A stretch of 43,799 nt of DNA, from positions 1-43,799 of the forward strand of contig JACQZQ010000117.1 of NCBI GenBank assembly GCA_016213785.1, given 5' to 3'. The translations under genes were made by a program, and so were the position numbers. Positions 25,679-33,777 of this stretch are shown here, piece by piece. The notes below the pieces were generated by a model. It made no database searches and was not told the DNA's origin. It was given only the letters and a program-made list of their open reading frames with translations. How positions within the stretch are numbered: position 1 is the first letter of the stretch; every line of letters starts with the position of its first letter. The stretch comes from Acidobacteriota bacterium. Its GTDB lineage: Bacteria > Acidobacteriota > Blastocatellia > Chloracidobacteriales > JADJPF01.

Positions 25679-25960
25679 GTGCAAATTAAAAAATTATCTA
25701 TAAATAACCAACTTTATTTAGGATGGAAACTTCTTTATGAAATTGAAATTATTGAAGATATGCCCCTAACGGATATTTTAGAGCGTCTAAAAACTACAGC
25801 TGAATGCATAGCAAACATACGTACTCGTAAACGTATTTCTCAAATTCAACAAGAAAAATTAATAAATTTAGAAAAATGGTATCAATCTTATGATATAAAA
25901 CGCTTACAAAAAGATATAAAAAAGCAAAGCAAAACTACTAAATCAAATATTAATCACTAA
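25679..25960 (+). CDS. Small helical protein of unknown function
   Basis: I choose the GTG at 25679, because GGAG at 25667-25670 lies eight bases upstream; this gives about 93 residues. An in-frame ATG at 25586 would add 31 hydrophobic-looking residues but has no ribosome site. The protein is basic and helical (ILERLKTTAECIANIRTRKR, IQQEKLINLEKWYQSYD) and ends in a Lys/Ser-rich tail. Its core resembles the next gene's product (shared IRTxR...IQQ...E.[WF]Y), which suggests an ancient tandem duplication. It heads the apparent hisGDC transcript. No function recognised. Confidence 0.6.
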   Translation: MQIKKLSINNQLYLGWKLLYEIEIIEDMPLTDILERLKTTAECIANIRTRKRISQIQQEKLINLEKWYQSYDIKRLQKDIKKQSKTTKSNINH

Positions 25961-26049
25961 GTAATTTGTATAGAATCTAGTTTTTTAAAACTCAGCTAAA
26001 TTTTGTTCTTAAAATTTTATCTTGCACTTAAACTTAACAAGAGGGACTT

Positions 26050-26325
26050 ATGAAAAAAACCCTAGAGCAAATCCAAGCAGAATTTCATCAAGATGCTGAA
26101 ACCTTAGCAACATTGCAAGGAATATACGCAGAAAGAGTTAAGCAAATTCGTACCAATAGAGCATTTCCACCAGATATTCAACAGCGGTTTTTACTTGAAT
26201 GGGAACAATTTTATGATCAACGTATAAAAGAAATTTTTAATTATGATTCTACTAGTCATTCTACTGACACAGACAATAATTTTTCTGTAACAGCAATTGA
26301 AGACTCAGCTTCTAGAAAAAGCTGA
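26050..26325 (+). CDS. Small helical protein of unknown function, paralogue of its upstream neighbour
   Basis: The 91-residue protein starts at ATG 26050 with AGAGGGA upstream. The first 70 residues are helical (LEQIQAEFHQDAETLATLQG, RFLLEWEQFYDQRIKEIF) and the tail is Ser/Thr/Asp-rich and probably disordered. The core YAERVKQIRTNRAFPPDIQQ can be aligned with the preceding gene's product. It ends 38 bp before hisG on the same strand, so the small pair and hisGDC probably share a transcript. Not a known histidine enzyme; whether it has anything to do with the pathway is unknown. Confidence 0.7.
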   Translation: MKKTLEQIQAEFHQDAETLATLQGIYAERVKQIRTNRAFPPDIQQRFLLEWEQFYDQRIKEIFNYDSTSHSTDTDNNFSVTAIEDSASRKS

Positions 26326-26363
26326 TAAAAGATCAAAAAGCTAACTTATAAAGATAACTTGTA

Positions 26364-27002
26364 ATGACAAAACTCACTATTGCACTAGCCAAAGGCCGTC
26401 TCCAAGATCAAGCAATAAAGCTTTTTTATAAAGCTGGTATTTATGTAGCAGAAGAACAAATATCTTCCCGAAAACTAATCCTTGAAGATAAGGAAAAAAA
26501 CTATAACTTTATATTAGTTAAACCTACTGATGTTCCAGTCTATGTAGAGCATGGCATAGCAGACCTAGGAATTTGTGGGCAGGATGTTTTATTAGAATCT
26601 ATTGCTGATGTACATCAACCACTAGACTTAGGTTTTGGTTATTGTCGTATTGCTGTAGCAGGAAAAAAGCAGGAAGATAATTTAACTAAAGAACTTTCTG
26701 TTCTTAGAGTAGCTACAAAATATCCTAGAATCGCTGCTGAATATTTTCAACAGCGAGGAGTAGCAGTAGAGCTAATTAAGCTTTCAGGGTCAATTGAGCT
26801 TGCGCCCTTACTTGGCTTAGCAGATAGAATAGTAGATTTAGTAGAAACAGGAAGAACTTTAATAGAAAATGGTTTAGAAATAAAAGAAATAGTCTCTGAA
26901 ACAACTGCTCAATTAATTGCTAATCGGGCAAGTTTTCAGCTTAAACGCACTTCAATTTTAGAGCTAGTCGATTTGCTAGCCAAAACACTTGATAAACCTT
27001 AG
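26364..27002 (+). CDS. hisG: ATP phosphoribosyltransferase, short form (HisG)
   Basis: HisG joins ATP and PRPP in the first step of histidine biosynthesis. The 212-residue protein is the short type, which lacks the C-terminal regulatory domain and requires HisZ. Visible motifs: LTIALAKGRLQDQAIKLF at the start, DVPVYVEHGIADLGICGQDVL, the PRPP-contact segment KLSGSIELAPLLGLADRIVD and LVETGRTLIENGL. The matching HisZ gene lies 5.4 kb upstream rather than adjacent. hisD follows after 14 bp. No clear ribosome site precedes the ATG, so translation may rely on the upstream small genes. Confidence 0.96.
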   Translation: MTKLTIALAKGRLQDQAIKLFYKAGIYVAEEQISSRKLILEDKEKNYNFILVKPTDVPVYVEHGIADLGICGQDVLLESIADVHQPLDLGFGYCRIAVAGKKQEDNLTKELSVLRVATKYPRIAAEYFQQRGVAVELIKLSGSIELAPLLGLADRIVDLVETGRTLIENGLEIKEIVSETTAQLIANRASFQLKRTSILELVDLLAKTLDKP

Positions 27003-27016
27003 TAGGCGATAAAATT

Positions 27017-28381
27017 ATGATAGAAATAGTTAATCTTATTCAAAATCCTAGTCACCCTCGTTTATATAAAATCTTAAATCGTGGTTTAGCCCTAGATTCT
27101 GAACTACTTAGCAAAGTAGCAAATGTTATTGAGCAAGTACGTCTAAATGGGGATCAAGCCTTATGTGATTTTACTCAGAGCTTTGATGGTATAGCTACAA
27201 CTCCAGCTAATTTAAGAGTTGAACCTGATTTAATAAAAACTCTTGCCTCTCAAGTTAGCTCTCAATTAATAGGATTTATTCAACGAGCAATTGAAAATGT
27301 AAAACTCTTTCATAAACATCAAATAGAAAAATCTTGGCAATTTACAGACGAAGATGGTGTTACACTTGGTCAAAGACTTGCTCCGCTTGATAGTGTTGGG
27401 CTTTATGTTCCAGGAGGAAAAGCCGCTTATCCTACTACTTTAATTATGAATGCCGTGCCAGCAATAACAGCAGGAGTAAAACGTATTGTAGTTGTAACCC
27501 CTCCTACTACTTTTATGTCAAGCCCAGTAATTGCAGCAACACTTAATGAGTTAAACCTTACAGAAGTTTACTCGGTAGGTGGCTCTCAAGCCATAGCAGC
27601 ACTAGCTTTTGGTACAGATATATTACCTAAGGTTGATAAAATAGTAGGGCCAGGAAATATCTATGTTACTGCGGCTAAAAAACTACTGTATGGAACGGTT
27701 GATATAGATAGTATTGCAGGCCCAAGCGAAATAGTAGTTCTTTCAAATCCAGAAACACCTGCTCGTTTTGTTGCTGCTGACCTACTCTCACAAGCTGAAC
27801 ATGACCCTGACTCATCAGCAATTTTAATTACTACTAATGCTGCATACGCTAGAGAAGTCCAATTAGAACTCCAAACTCGGTTGCTTGCACTTCCTCGCCG
27901 TGAAATTGCAGAAAGATCTATTACTAACTATGGAGCTATTTTTGTTGTTGGCTCAATAGAACAAGCTTGTCATTTAGTTAATCGTATTGCACCAGAACAC
28001 GTAGAAGTTATGATTAATGATGAGGAAAAAGTAGCCGAGTCAATTACACACGCTGGAGCTATTTTCTTAGGTAGTTATTCTTGTGAAGCAGTAGGTGATT
28101 ATATAGCAGGCCCCAACCACGTTTTACCAACAGGAGGCACAGCCAGATTTTTTTCACCTCTTGGAGTTTATGATTTTCTAAAACGCACTAACATCATTAA
28201 ATATAACAAAACTAAACTAGAAAAAAGCATTGCTGCTATTGTAGGACTAGCCGAAAGTGAAGGACTCACAGGTCATGCTCGTGCAGCACTTGTTCGCTTT
28301 GAAATGGAACAAGACCAATCACGTGCTACTAGACCTTTAGCAATAGTGCCAGGAATGAAACTCCCATTTATGGATGAGTAG
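27017..28381 (+). CDS. hisD: Histidinol dehydrogenase
   Basis: HisD carries out the last two steps of histidine synthesis, oxidising L-histidinol to histidine with NAD and a zinc ion. The 454-residue protein shows GLYVPGGKAAYPTTLIMNA, VGGSQAIAALAFGTD, KIVGPGNIYVTAAK, DIDSIAGPSEIVV, the zinc/catalytic segment LLSQAEHDPDSSA and the general-base region APEHVE. Further conserved C-terminal segments are GPNHVLPTGGTARFFSPL and GLTGHARAA. It is slightly longer than the usual 430 residues, the excess being a short C-terminal tail. Its last eight bases overlap hisC, so translation of the two is coupled. Confidence 0.97.
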   Translation: MIEIVNLIQNPSHPRLYKILNRGLALDSELLSKVANVIEQVRLNGDQALCDFTQSFDGIATTPANLRVEPDLIKTLASQVSSQLIGFIQRAIENVKLFHKHQIEKSWQFTDEDGVTLGQRLAPLDSVGLYVPGGKAAYPTTLIMNAVPAITAGVKRIVVVTPPTTFMSSPVIAATLNELNLTEVYSVGGSQAIAALAFGTDILPKVDKIVGPGNIYVTAAKKLLYGTVDIDSIAGPSEIVVLSNPETPARFVAADLLSQAEHDPDSSAILITTNAAYAREVQLELQTRLLALPRREIAERSITNYGAIFVVGSIEQACHLVNRIAPEHVEVMINDEEKVAESITHAGAIFLGSYSCEAVGDYIAGPNHVLPTGGTARFFSPLGVYDFLKRTNIIKYNKTKLEKSIAAIVGLAESEGLTGHARAALVRFEMEQDQSRATRPLAIVPGMKLPFMDE

Positions 28382-29456
28382 ATTAGATATGCTTAATCCT
28401 TTAGATAAAATTAAAACTCAAGTAAAGCGACTTTCAGCCTACACTCTTAATGCGCCTGAATGTAGGGTTAAAATTAATCAAAATGAAAACCCTTATGATA
28501 TGCCAGAAGAAATTAAGCAAGAAGTGATGAAACGCCTGGCTAATCGGCCTTGGTCACGATATCCAACTTTTGTACCAGTAGATTTACTAGTTACAATGGC
28601 GAAATTTTCTTCTTGGCGTGCTGATGGAATTTTAGCTGGTAATGGGTCAAATGAACTTATCCAAGCGCTACTTACAGTAACGGTTGGGCAAGGAACTAAA
28701 GTTTTAATTTCTGAACCTACTTTTACCCTTTACCGCCTATTAATAGAAATTTTAGGAGGTGAAGTCATTAGTGTCCCACTTAAGTCAAACCTCCAATATG
28801 ACACAGATTTAATAAAACAAACTGCTAAAGAAAAAGAAGTAGATTTAGTAATTATTTGCTCTCCTAATAACCCTACAGGTTGTGTTATAAAAGATAGCGA
28901 TCTAATAGATTTACTAAAGGATTTTTCTGGCCTAGTAATTTTAGATGAAGCCTACCATGAGTTTTCAAAACACTCTGTGGTTCCACTACTTAAACAATTT
29001 AGCAATTTAATAGTATTGCGCACTTTTTCTAAAGCAATGGCAATGGCAGGGCTTAGAGTTGGTTATTTACTTTCTCACCCAGATTTAGCTAAAGAAATCG
29101 CTAAAGCTAAACTTCCCTATAACTTAAACTTTTTTTCACTTACAGCAGCAATTGTTACAATGGAAAATTTCCACTTGCTTAGCCCAATAATTGATAAAAT
29201 TATAGCTGAGAGAGAAAGGGTTTTTGTTGCTTTAAGTAAAATTCCTGGACTTGAGCCTATTAACTCACAAGCTAATTTTATTCTTACAAAAACTAGTATT
29301 AAGCCTAGTGATTTGATGGCTAGACTACAAACCAAAGATATTTTAGCTCGTGATGTTAGCCGTTATCCAATGCTAAATGACTATGTTCGTTTTAGCATTG
29401 GAACAGAAGAAGAAAATAATGAGCTACTAGAAACACTTAAGCAAACTTTTAGTTAG
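28374..29456 (+). CDS. hisC: Histidinol-phosphate aminotransferase
   Basis: HisC is a PLP enzyme of fold type I that transfers an amino group from glutamate to imidazole-acetol phosphate. The 360-residue protein has VKINQNENPYDMP, GNGSNELIQALL (cofactor phosphate binding), CSPNNPTGC, VILDEAYHEFS and the Schiff-base lysine K220 in RTFSKAMAMAGLRVGYLL, plus a terminal VRFSIGTEEENNELL. Its ATG lies inside the end of hisD (8-bp overlap). It is the last gene of the run; sanA converges on it 34 bp later. No hisB, hisH, hisA, hisF or hisI is present in the window. Confidence 0.96.
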   Translation: MSRLDMLNPLDKIKTQVKRLSAYTLNAPECRVKINQNENPYDMPEEIKQEVMKRLANRPWSRYPTFVPVDLLVTMAKFSSWRADGILAGNGSNELIQALLTVTVGQGTKVLISEPTFTLYRLLIEILGGEVISVPLKSNLQYDTDLIKQTAKEKEVDLVIICSPNNPTGCVIKDSDLIDLLKDFSGLVILDEAYHEFSKHSVVPLLKQFSNLIVLRTFSKAMAMAGLRVGYLLSHPDLAKEIAKAKLPYNLNFFSLTAAIVTMENFHLLSPIIDKIIAERERVFVALSKIPGLEPINSQANFILTKTSIKPSDLMARLQTKDILARDVSRYPMLNDYVRFSIGTEEENNELLETLKQTFS

Positions 29457-29490
29457 GCAAAACATTAGTTTTCTATTTTAGTTCGCTACT

Positions 29491-30201
29491 TTAGTTCTCT
29501 ATTTTTATTTCTACTTTTGATCCTAAAAACTTAGGCTGTTTGCCAATAAATAAATCTACTAGGGCTTTTACTCTAGCAAAATATTCTCTTATATAAGTAT
29601 TAGGCGAATACCTAAAAGGGACTTTTTTTGAGCAAAATCCTACAGCCTCTATTCCTGAGTATTTAGCTAAAAATACTGCTCTATGAGAATGAAACTCATC
29701 TGTAACAATGGTTAATTTGTCTTGACCAAAAACTTCTTTAGCACGCACAACTGAATCAAGAGTTCTAAACCCTGCATAATCAAGAGTTATAGCATTTTCT
29801 GGTATCTCAAGTTGCATAAGTACTTCTTTCATATCACTTGGCTCATCATACTCTTTAACGCTATTATCACCACTAACAAGCAAATGTTTAACTTTTCCTT
29901 TTTTATAAAGCTGTGCAGCAGCCTCCATCCTAGCCTTAAAGTGCAAATTAACACGCCCTCCAGCAACATAACGGCTAGTTCCTAAAACTAAGGCTACATT
30001 ATTTTCAGGTACTTTATCTATACTAAGAAAAACCCGATTATTAACGCTATAAAATACCCAAAAATTTATTAACACTATTATTAAAGTAATCATTATTGGT
30101 AATATAATTATTATTTTCCATTTATGAAATATAATCTTTTCAACAAGTTGCACCCAAGTTTGCTTATTAGCAAAAAAATTAACAAATCGTCTAATAATCA
30201 T
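29491..30201 (-). CDS. SanA/YdcF-like DUF218 membrane-anchored protein
   Basis: The 236-residue protein has a basic N-terminus, one transmembrane segment (about 29-52) and a DUF218 (SanA/ElyC/YdcF) domain. Hallmarks are VALVLGTSRYVAGGRVNLHF, ARMEAAAQLYKKGKVKHLLVSGD, DYAGFRTLDSVVRAKEVFG, VTDEFHSHRAVFLAKYSGIE and a final IREYFARVKALVD. SanA relatives affect the outer-membrane permeability barrier and envelope carbon-source responses in enterics; the biochemical activity is not established. The topology suggests a periplasmic domain. Its neighbour 313 bp away is the Cpx-like module, which fits an envelope role. No clear ribosome site upstream. Confidence 0.88.
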   Translation of the reverse strand: MIIRRFVNFFANKQTWVQLVEKIIFHKWKIIIILPIMITLIIVLINFWVFYSVNNRVFLSIDKVPENNVALVLGTSRYVAGGRVNLHFKARMEAAAQLYKKGKVKHLLVSGDNSVKEYDEPSDMKEVLMQLEIPENAITLDYAGFRTLDSVVRAKEVFGQDKLTIVTDEFHSHRAVFLAKYSGIEAVGFCSKKVPFRYSPNTYIREYFARVKALVDLFIGKQPKFLGSKVEIKIEN

Positions 30202-30514
30202 AATTAAATATACTATAAAACAATATAAACCTAATGTATTTATTATTAATCTTGCTTAAGATATTATTTTATTAAATTTTATTAAATTTTATTGAGCTTT
30301 AATTTTCTATTCTATATTTATTCTTAGCTTAATGGCTATAGGCAATCCACATCTAGCAAAGAGGATTTCATCCTTGATAAAAAAAGGGAGATTAAAATCT
30401 CCCTAAAAGCTGAAGTGTATTATTGTAGAGGAGCTAAGCTAATCAAAAACAAACATTCAAAAACAAATGAAATAAGTCTTACGCTAACTTAAATTTTAAG
30501 CGTTTTAAGCTTTA
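30202..30514. other. 313-bp intergenic region
   Basis: Between two minus-strand genes. It carries the terminator of the CpxP-like gene (30377-30404, separate entry) and the upstream region of the SanA-like gene, including a tandem ATTTTATTAAATTTT-type AT-rich run near 30265-30292. No ORF with a ribosome site or RNA gene was seen. Confidence 0.4.
30377..30404 (-). terminator. Rho-independent terminator of the CpxP-like gene
   Basis: Stem AGGGAGATT/AATCTCCCT (30385-30404) is followed on the minus strand by seven or more T residues. It lies about 110 bp after the stop of the Spy/CpxP-like gene. Confidence 0.85.
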
Positions 30515-31372
30515 TTAGCCTTGTCTTGGAGGTCTAAAACCTTGTGGGCCTCTTGGTGATCCTGGAAATGGTGCTCCTAGCCCGCCTGGAAATGGTGGAA
30601 ACCTTAAAAATTCCTCTCGTTGCTCAGCACTAAGAATTGAGTAAATATTAAAATGCATAGTTGTATGAGCAACTATTAAATCAGCCATTGAAGGCAAATA
30701 CTGTCTAGATAGACCTAGTATTTGTGCTTCATCAAATTGACCTTTAGCTGTTAATGCTGCTAGTTGTTGATGAAAATCTCCAAGTCTTTCTAGTAGAGGA
30801 GTAATAGAGTCTTTTTGTCTAGCAAAAACATTTTGCAGTTGCCCTTGCTGCTCAGAGCTTAAAGATAAGCGATGAGAAAGCATTTCTACCATTCTATCTT
30901 GATTAGGCGATATTGGGGGCATAGGTCTATTTTGTATAAGTTTAGAATGTGTTTGATCAAGCTTTGCTTGCTGTTCAGAAGTAAGAATTGCGTAAATTTG
31001 TGAATGGCTACGTTGTTTTTCAACTAAAAGTAATATTTGATTATTAGCCTGATTTTCTGCAATTGCTCTAACTTCTGCTAAGTCAAAATTACCGCTTTTA
31101 ATTAAATCTTGGAGTTTTTGGTGATTTGTTAAACTCTTTTCCATAATAGATTTAACTGTAGAATGCTCAGTAGTAATTATTGCTTGAACTTTATCTTTTT
31201 GCTCACTAGTTAGATTTAACTCTCTAGATAAAAACTCTGCTGGATTATGATGAGGAGGATGCATTGCTCTACCATCAGGTTTAGGCATATTGCCATCTTG
31301 AGCAAAACTAGTTAATCCTAAAGAAAAGGCAACTATTAAAAGGCAAAAAATAAAAAAATTTCTTCGTTTCAT
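30515..31372 (-). CDS. Spy/CpxP-family periplasmic protein, internally duplicated
   Basis: The 285-residue protein has a signal peptide (1-24, FAQDG) and four LTxxQ-type motifs: LTSEQ (54-58), ILTSEQQ (129-135), LSLSSEQQ (169-176) and ILSAEQR (246-252). A normal Spy/CpxP protein is about 140-170 residues with two such motifs, so this is two domains in tandem. It ends in a Pro/Gly-rich tail. CpxP restrains the CpxA kinase and helps misfolded proteins to the DegP protease; Spy is an ATP-independent chaperone. The gene is divergent from a CpxR/CpxA-like pair across 199 bp, as in Enterobacteria, which supports the same feedback role. AGGAG supports the start. Confidence 0.9.
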   Translation of the reverse strand: MKRRNFFIFCLLIVAFSLGLTSFAQDGNMPKPDGRAMHPPHHNPAEFLSRELNLTSEQKDKVQAIITTEHSTVKSIMEKSLTNHQKLQDLIKSGNFDLAEVRAIAENQANNQILLLVEKQRSHSQIYAILTSEQQAKLDQTHSKLIQNRPMPPISPNQDRMVEMLSHRLSLSSEQQGQLQNVFARQKDSITPLLERLGDFHQQLAALTAKGQFDEAQILGLSRQYLPSMADLIVAHTTMHFNIYSILSAEQREEFLRFPPFPGGLGAPFPGSPRGPQGFRPPRQG

Positions 31373-31460
31373 AAATGCTCCTTATAAGCTAGTAGAATTT
31401 AGGTATCAAACTTTACTTGCTAATTAAACGACATTTAATCTTTAGTAACATATTAACTTG

Positions 31461-31528
31461 GTTAAGAATAGGCAAAGTTTTGTTAAGTTTTGTTAAGCTA
31501 TCTTTCAAATCTTAACAAATATCTTAAG
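31461..31528. promoter_or_regulatory. Phased GTTAAG repeats, candidate CpxR-like operator
   Basis: In the divergent intergenic region GTTAAG occurs at 31461-31466, 31482-31487 and 31492-31497, i.e. spaced 21 and 10 bp, all on one helical face. Inverted copies follow as CTTAAC (31511-31516) and CTTAAG (31523-31528). OmpR-family regulators such as CpxR bind tandem half-sites with about 10-bp spacing (E. coli CpxR: GTAAA-N5-GTAAA). This is therefore a good candidate for autoregulation by the adjacent response regulator and co-control of the CpxP-like gene. Confidence 0.6.
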
Positions 31529-31571
31529 CAAAATAGTGTATATTCAAATTGGTTAATTAAAGGAAATAAAC

Positions 31572-32279
31572 ATGAACTCAATATTAATTGTTGATGATGA
31601 TAAAGAATTATGTGAGTTAGTTTCAGAATATCTAAAAGAAGAGGGTTTTGAAGTCAAATATCTTAACAGCCCTGAGTCTGCTTTATCAGAAATTTTATCT
31701 GGTCTGTTTTCTATAGTAATTTTAGATGTAATGTTGCCTAAGATTAATGGATTTGAGCTTTTACGCTTAATTAGAGCTAAATCTAACATACCTGTTTTAA
31801 TGCTTACAGCTAAGGGTCAAGATATTGATAGAATTGTAGGGCTTGAAATAGGCGCTGATGATTATATGGCTAAACCCTTTAATAGCCGAGAGTTAGTAGC
31901 TAGAATACGTGCTATTTTACGTCGTATCAAAGTAGAAAATCTTAGTGAAAATATAGCTAGCGAGATAATAAATTTAGGCGATATATCGCTAAATACTGCA
32001 ACAATGACTGTAAGTTTAACAGGCAAAGTCGTTGAAAATTTAACTACAGTAGAATTTGATCTACTAAAAGTGCTACTTAAGGCTTCGGGTAGTGTTGTTA
32101 ATAGAGAAGATCTAGCTGAACAAGCTTTAGGGCGTAGGTTTTCCCCATTTGATCGTAGTATTGATACTCATATGAGCAACCTAAGAAAAAAACTTGCTCA
32201 ACATTCTATAGATTCTATAGGGACTGAAAGAATTAAATCTATTCGTGGTGTAGGTTATCGCTATATTATTGTTGAATAA
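31572..32279 (+). CDS. OmpR/CpxR-family response regulator
   Basis: The 235-residue protein has a receiver domain (acidic D8-D10, phospho-acceptor D52 in VILDVMLPKINGFELL, T79, K101) and an OmpR-type winged helix (about 130-233, ending IRGVGYRYI). The segment GLEIGADDYMAKPFNSREL followed by VARIRAILRR is especially close to CpxR. Ribosome site AAAGGA precedes the ATG. It is followed 60 bp later by its kinase and is divergent from the Spy/CpxP-like gene. Family knowledge: CpxR controls envelope protein-folding factors. The true regulon here is unknown; the adjacent GTTAAG cluster is the first place to look. Confidence 0.93.
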   Translation: MNSILIVDDDKELCELVSEYLKEEGFEVKYLNSPESALSEILSGLFSIVILDVMLPKINGFELLRLIRAKSNIPVLMLTAKGQDIDRIVGLEIGADDYMAKPFNSRELVARIRAILRRIKVENLSENIASEIINLGDISLNTATMTVSLTGKVVENLTTVEFDLLKVLLKASGSVVNREDLAEQALGRRFSPFDRSIDTHMSNLRKKLAQHSIDSIGTERIKSIRGVGYRYIIVE

Positions 32280-32339
32280 AGTATTAGAGCTTAACAAAAG
32301 CTAAAAATTATGGCTAAAAATTATGGGAAATAAAAAATT

Positions 32340-33755
32340 ATGAGAAGTATATTCTTAAAAATATTTTTATGTTTTTTGCTTACAATGGCTTTAGTTAGTG
32401 CTACATCTTTTGTTATTGCAATTATTTTTATTCGTAATAATGCCCAAGAAGTTCACCGTGAAGATTTTGTTATTAGTTCTCTAAATTTTTATGAACAAAC
32501 AGCCTTGGAAAAGCTTATCAATAATGGTAATGAGGCTTTTATAGAGTATTTAACTAACCTAGAAAAAACTCTTCCCCTTCGCCTGTCTGTCTATAATAAT
32601 GAAAACAAAATTATTTATAAACAAAATACACCTAGTCAAATAATTGATTCTAGACGACTTGAAGACCTTGCTAAAAAAAATACTGAAAATAATGAAAACT
32701 GTGATATTCATTTTGTTGAAGACCGTCTTTTTGTTTCAAAAACTGTTTTAACTTCTAATACTTCTAAGAAAGAAAAACTTTTTTTTCTTTGGGATGTGGC
32801 TATAAATAGGCCACATTTTGCTAATTCGCATCTTTTCTACCAAATCTTAAGATCTCTTTTAGCATTATCAGCCATAGGGTTGGTCTGTTATTTTCTTTCT
32901 CGCTATTTAACATCCCCTATTATAAAACTTAGTTTAGCAACTAGAGAGTTTGCTAATGGAAACTGGCAAGCTAGGGTAGGAAAATCTTTAGGCAGCCGTA
33001 GAGACGAACTTACAGAACTTGCAACGGATTTTGATGATATGGCAGAAAAAATTTGTTCTTTGATAGACTCACAAAAACGCTTAATTAGCGATGTTTCTCA
33101 CGAACTACGTTCGCCCTTAGCAAGGCTTAATGTAGCCTTAAGTCTTGCTAGAAAACGCTCTGGTGAAAAGGCTTTTAGCGCTTTAGATAGAATAGAGCTT
33201 GAGTCTGAAAGACTAAATGATTTAATTGAGCAAATACTTACTCTTGCCCGTTTAGAATCAGATAAAACCTTAAGTTTTACCCCTATTAATTTAACAGAGC
33301 TTGTTAAAGAAGTTGCAGAAGATGCTAGTTTTGAAGCCCAAAGCAAAGAATGTAATGTAGTTACCCAGCTAAAGGAAGTCTCAATAATTGCAGATAAAAA
33401 CCTAATCCATAGCACAGTAGATAATATTTTACGTAATGCAATTAGGCATACTAAAGAAAATTCTATAGTGCAAGTTTCCTTAGGCTATGAAGAAGGTTTT
33501 GGTAGAAAACAAGCTATTATCGAAGTCCAAGACCAAGGTGAGGGTGTACCAGAATCAGATTTAACAGAAATATTTAAGCCTTTCTATCGTGTAGATTATG
33601 CAAGAGAACGTGATAAAGGTGGTAGCGGTTTAGGGCTTGCAATTGTAGCCCAAGCCGTAAAATTACATAAAGGCAAGGTCACTGCTAAAAATTTAGCATC
33701 AGGAGGCTTAAAAATCTCTATTTCCTTGCCCTTAAATCCAAAAGAGCTAACATAA
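32340..33755 (+). CDS. CpxA-like sensor histidine kinase
   Basis: The 471-residue inner-membrane kinase has TM1 (about 8-30), a periplasmic sensor (about 31-165), TM2 (about 168-188), HAMP (about 189-245), HisKA with H254 in DVSHELRSPLARL, and an ATPase domain with the N box (DNILRNAIRH), DQGEGVPESD, FKPFYRVD and GGSGLGLAIV. The H-box region is close to CpxA of E. coli. It should phosphorylate the adjacent regulator, with the divergent CpxP-like protein as a plausible periplasmic inhibitor. The gene ends 22 bp before a foldback element that separates it from the convergent lysozyme gene. Confidence 0.93.
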   Translation: MRSIFLKIFLCFLLTMALVSATSFVIAIIFIRNNAQEVHREDFVISSLNFYEQTALEKLINNGNEAFIEYLTNLEKTLPLRLSVYNNENKIIYKQNTPSQIIDSRRLEDLAKKNTENNENCDIHFVEDRLFVSKTVLTSNTSKKEKLFFLWDVAINRPHFANSHLFYQILRSLLALSAIGLVCYFLSRYLTSPIIKLSLATREFANGNWQARVGKSLGSRRDELTELATDFDDMAEKICSLIDSQKRLISDVSHELRSPLARLNVALSLARKRSGEKAFSALDRIELESERLNDLIEQILTLARLESDKTLSFTPINLTELVKEVAEDASFEAQSKECNVVTQLKEVSIIADKNLIHSTVDNILRNAIRHTKENSIVQVSLGYEEGFGRKQAIIEVQDQGEGVPESDLTEIFKPFYRVDYARERDKGGSGLGLAIVAQAVKLHKGKVTAKNLASGGLKISISLPLNPKELT

Positions 33756-33777
33756 CCAAACATTTAAGAAATTTTAA

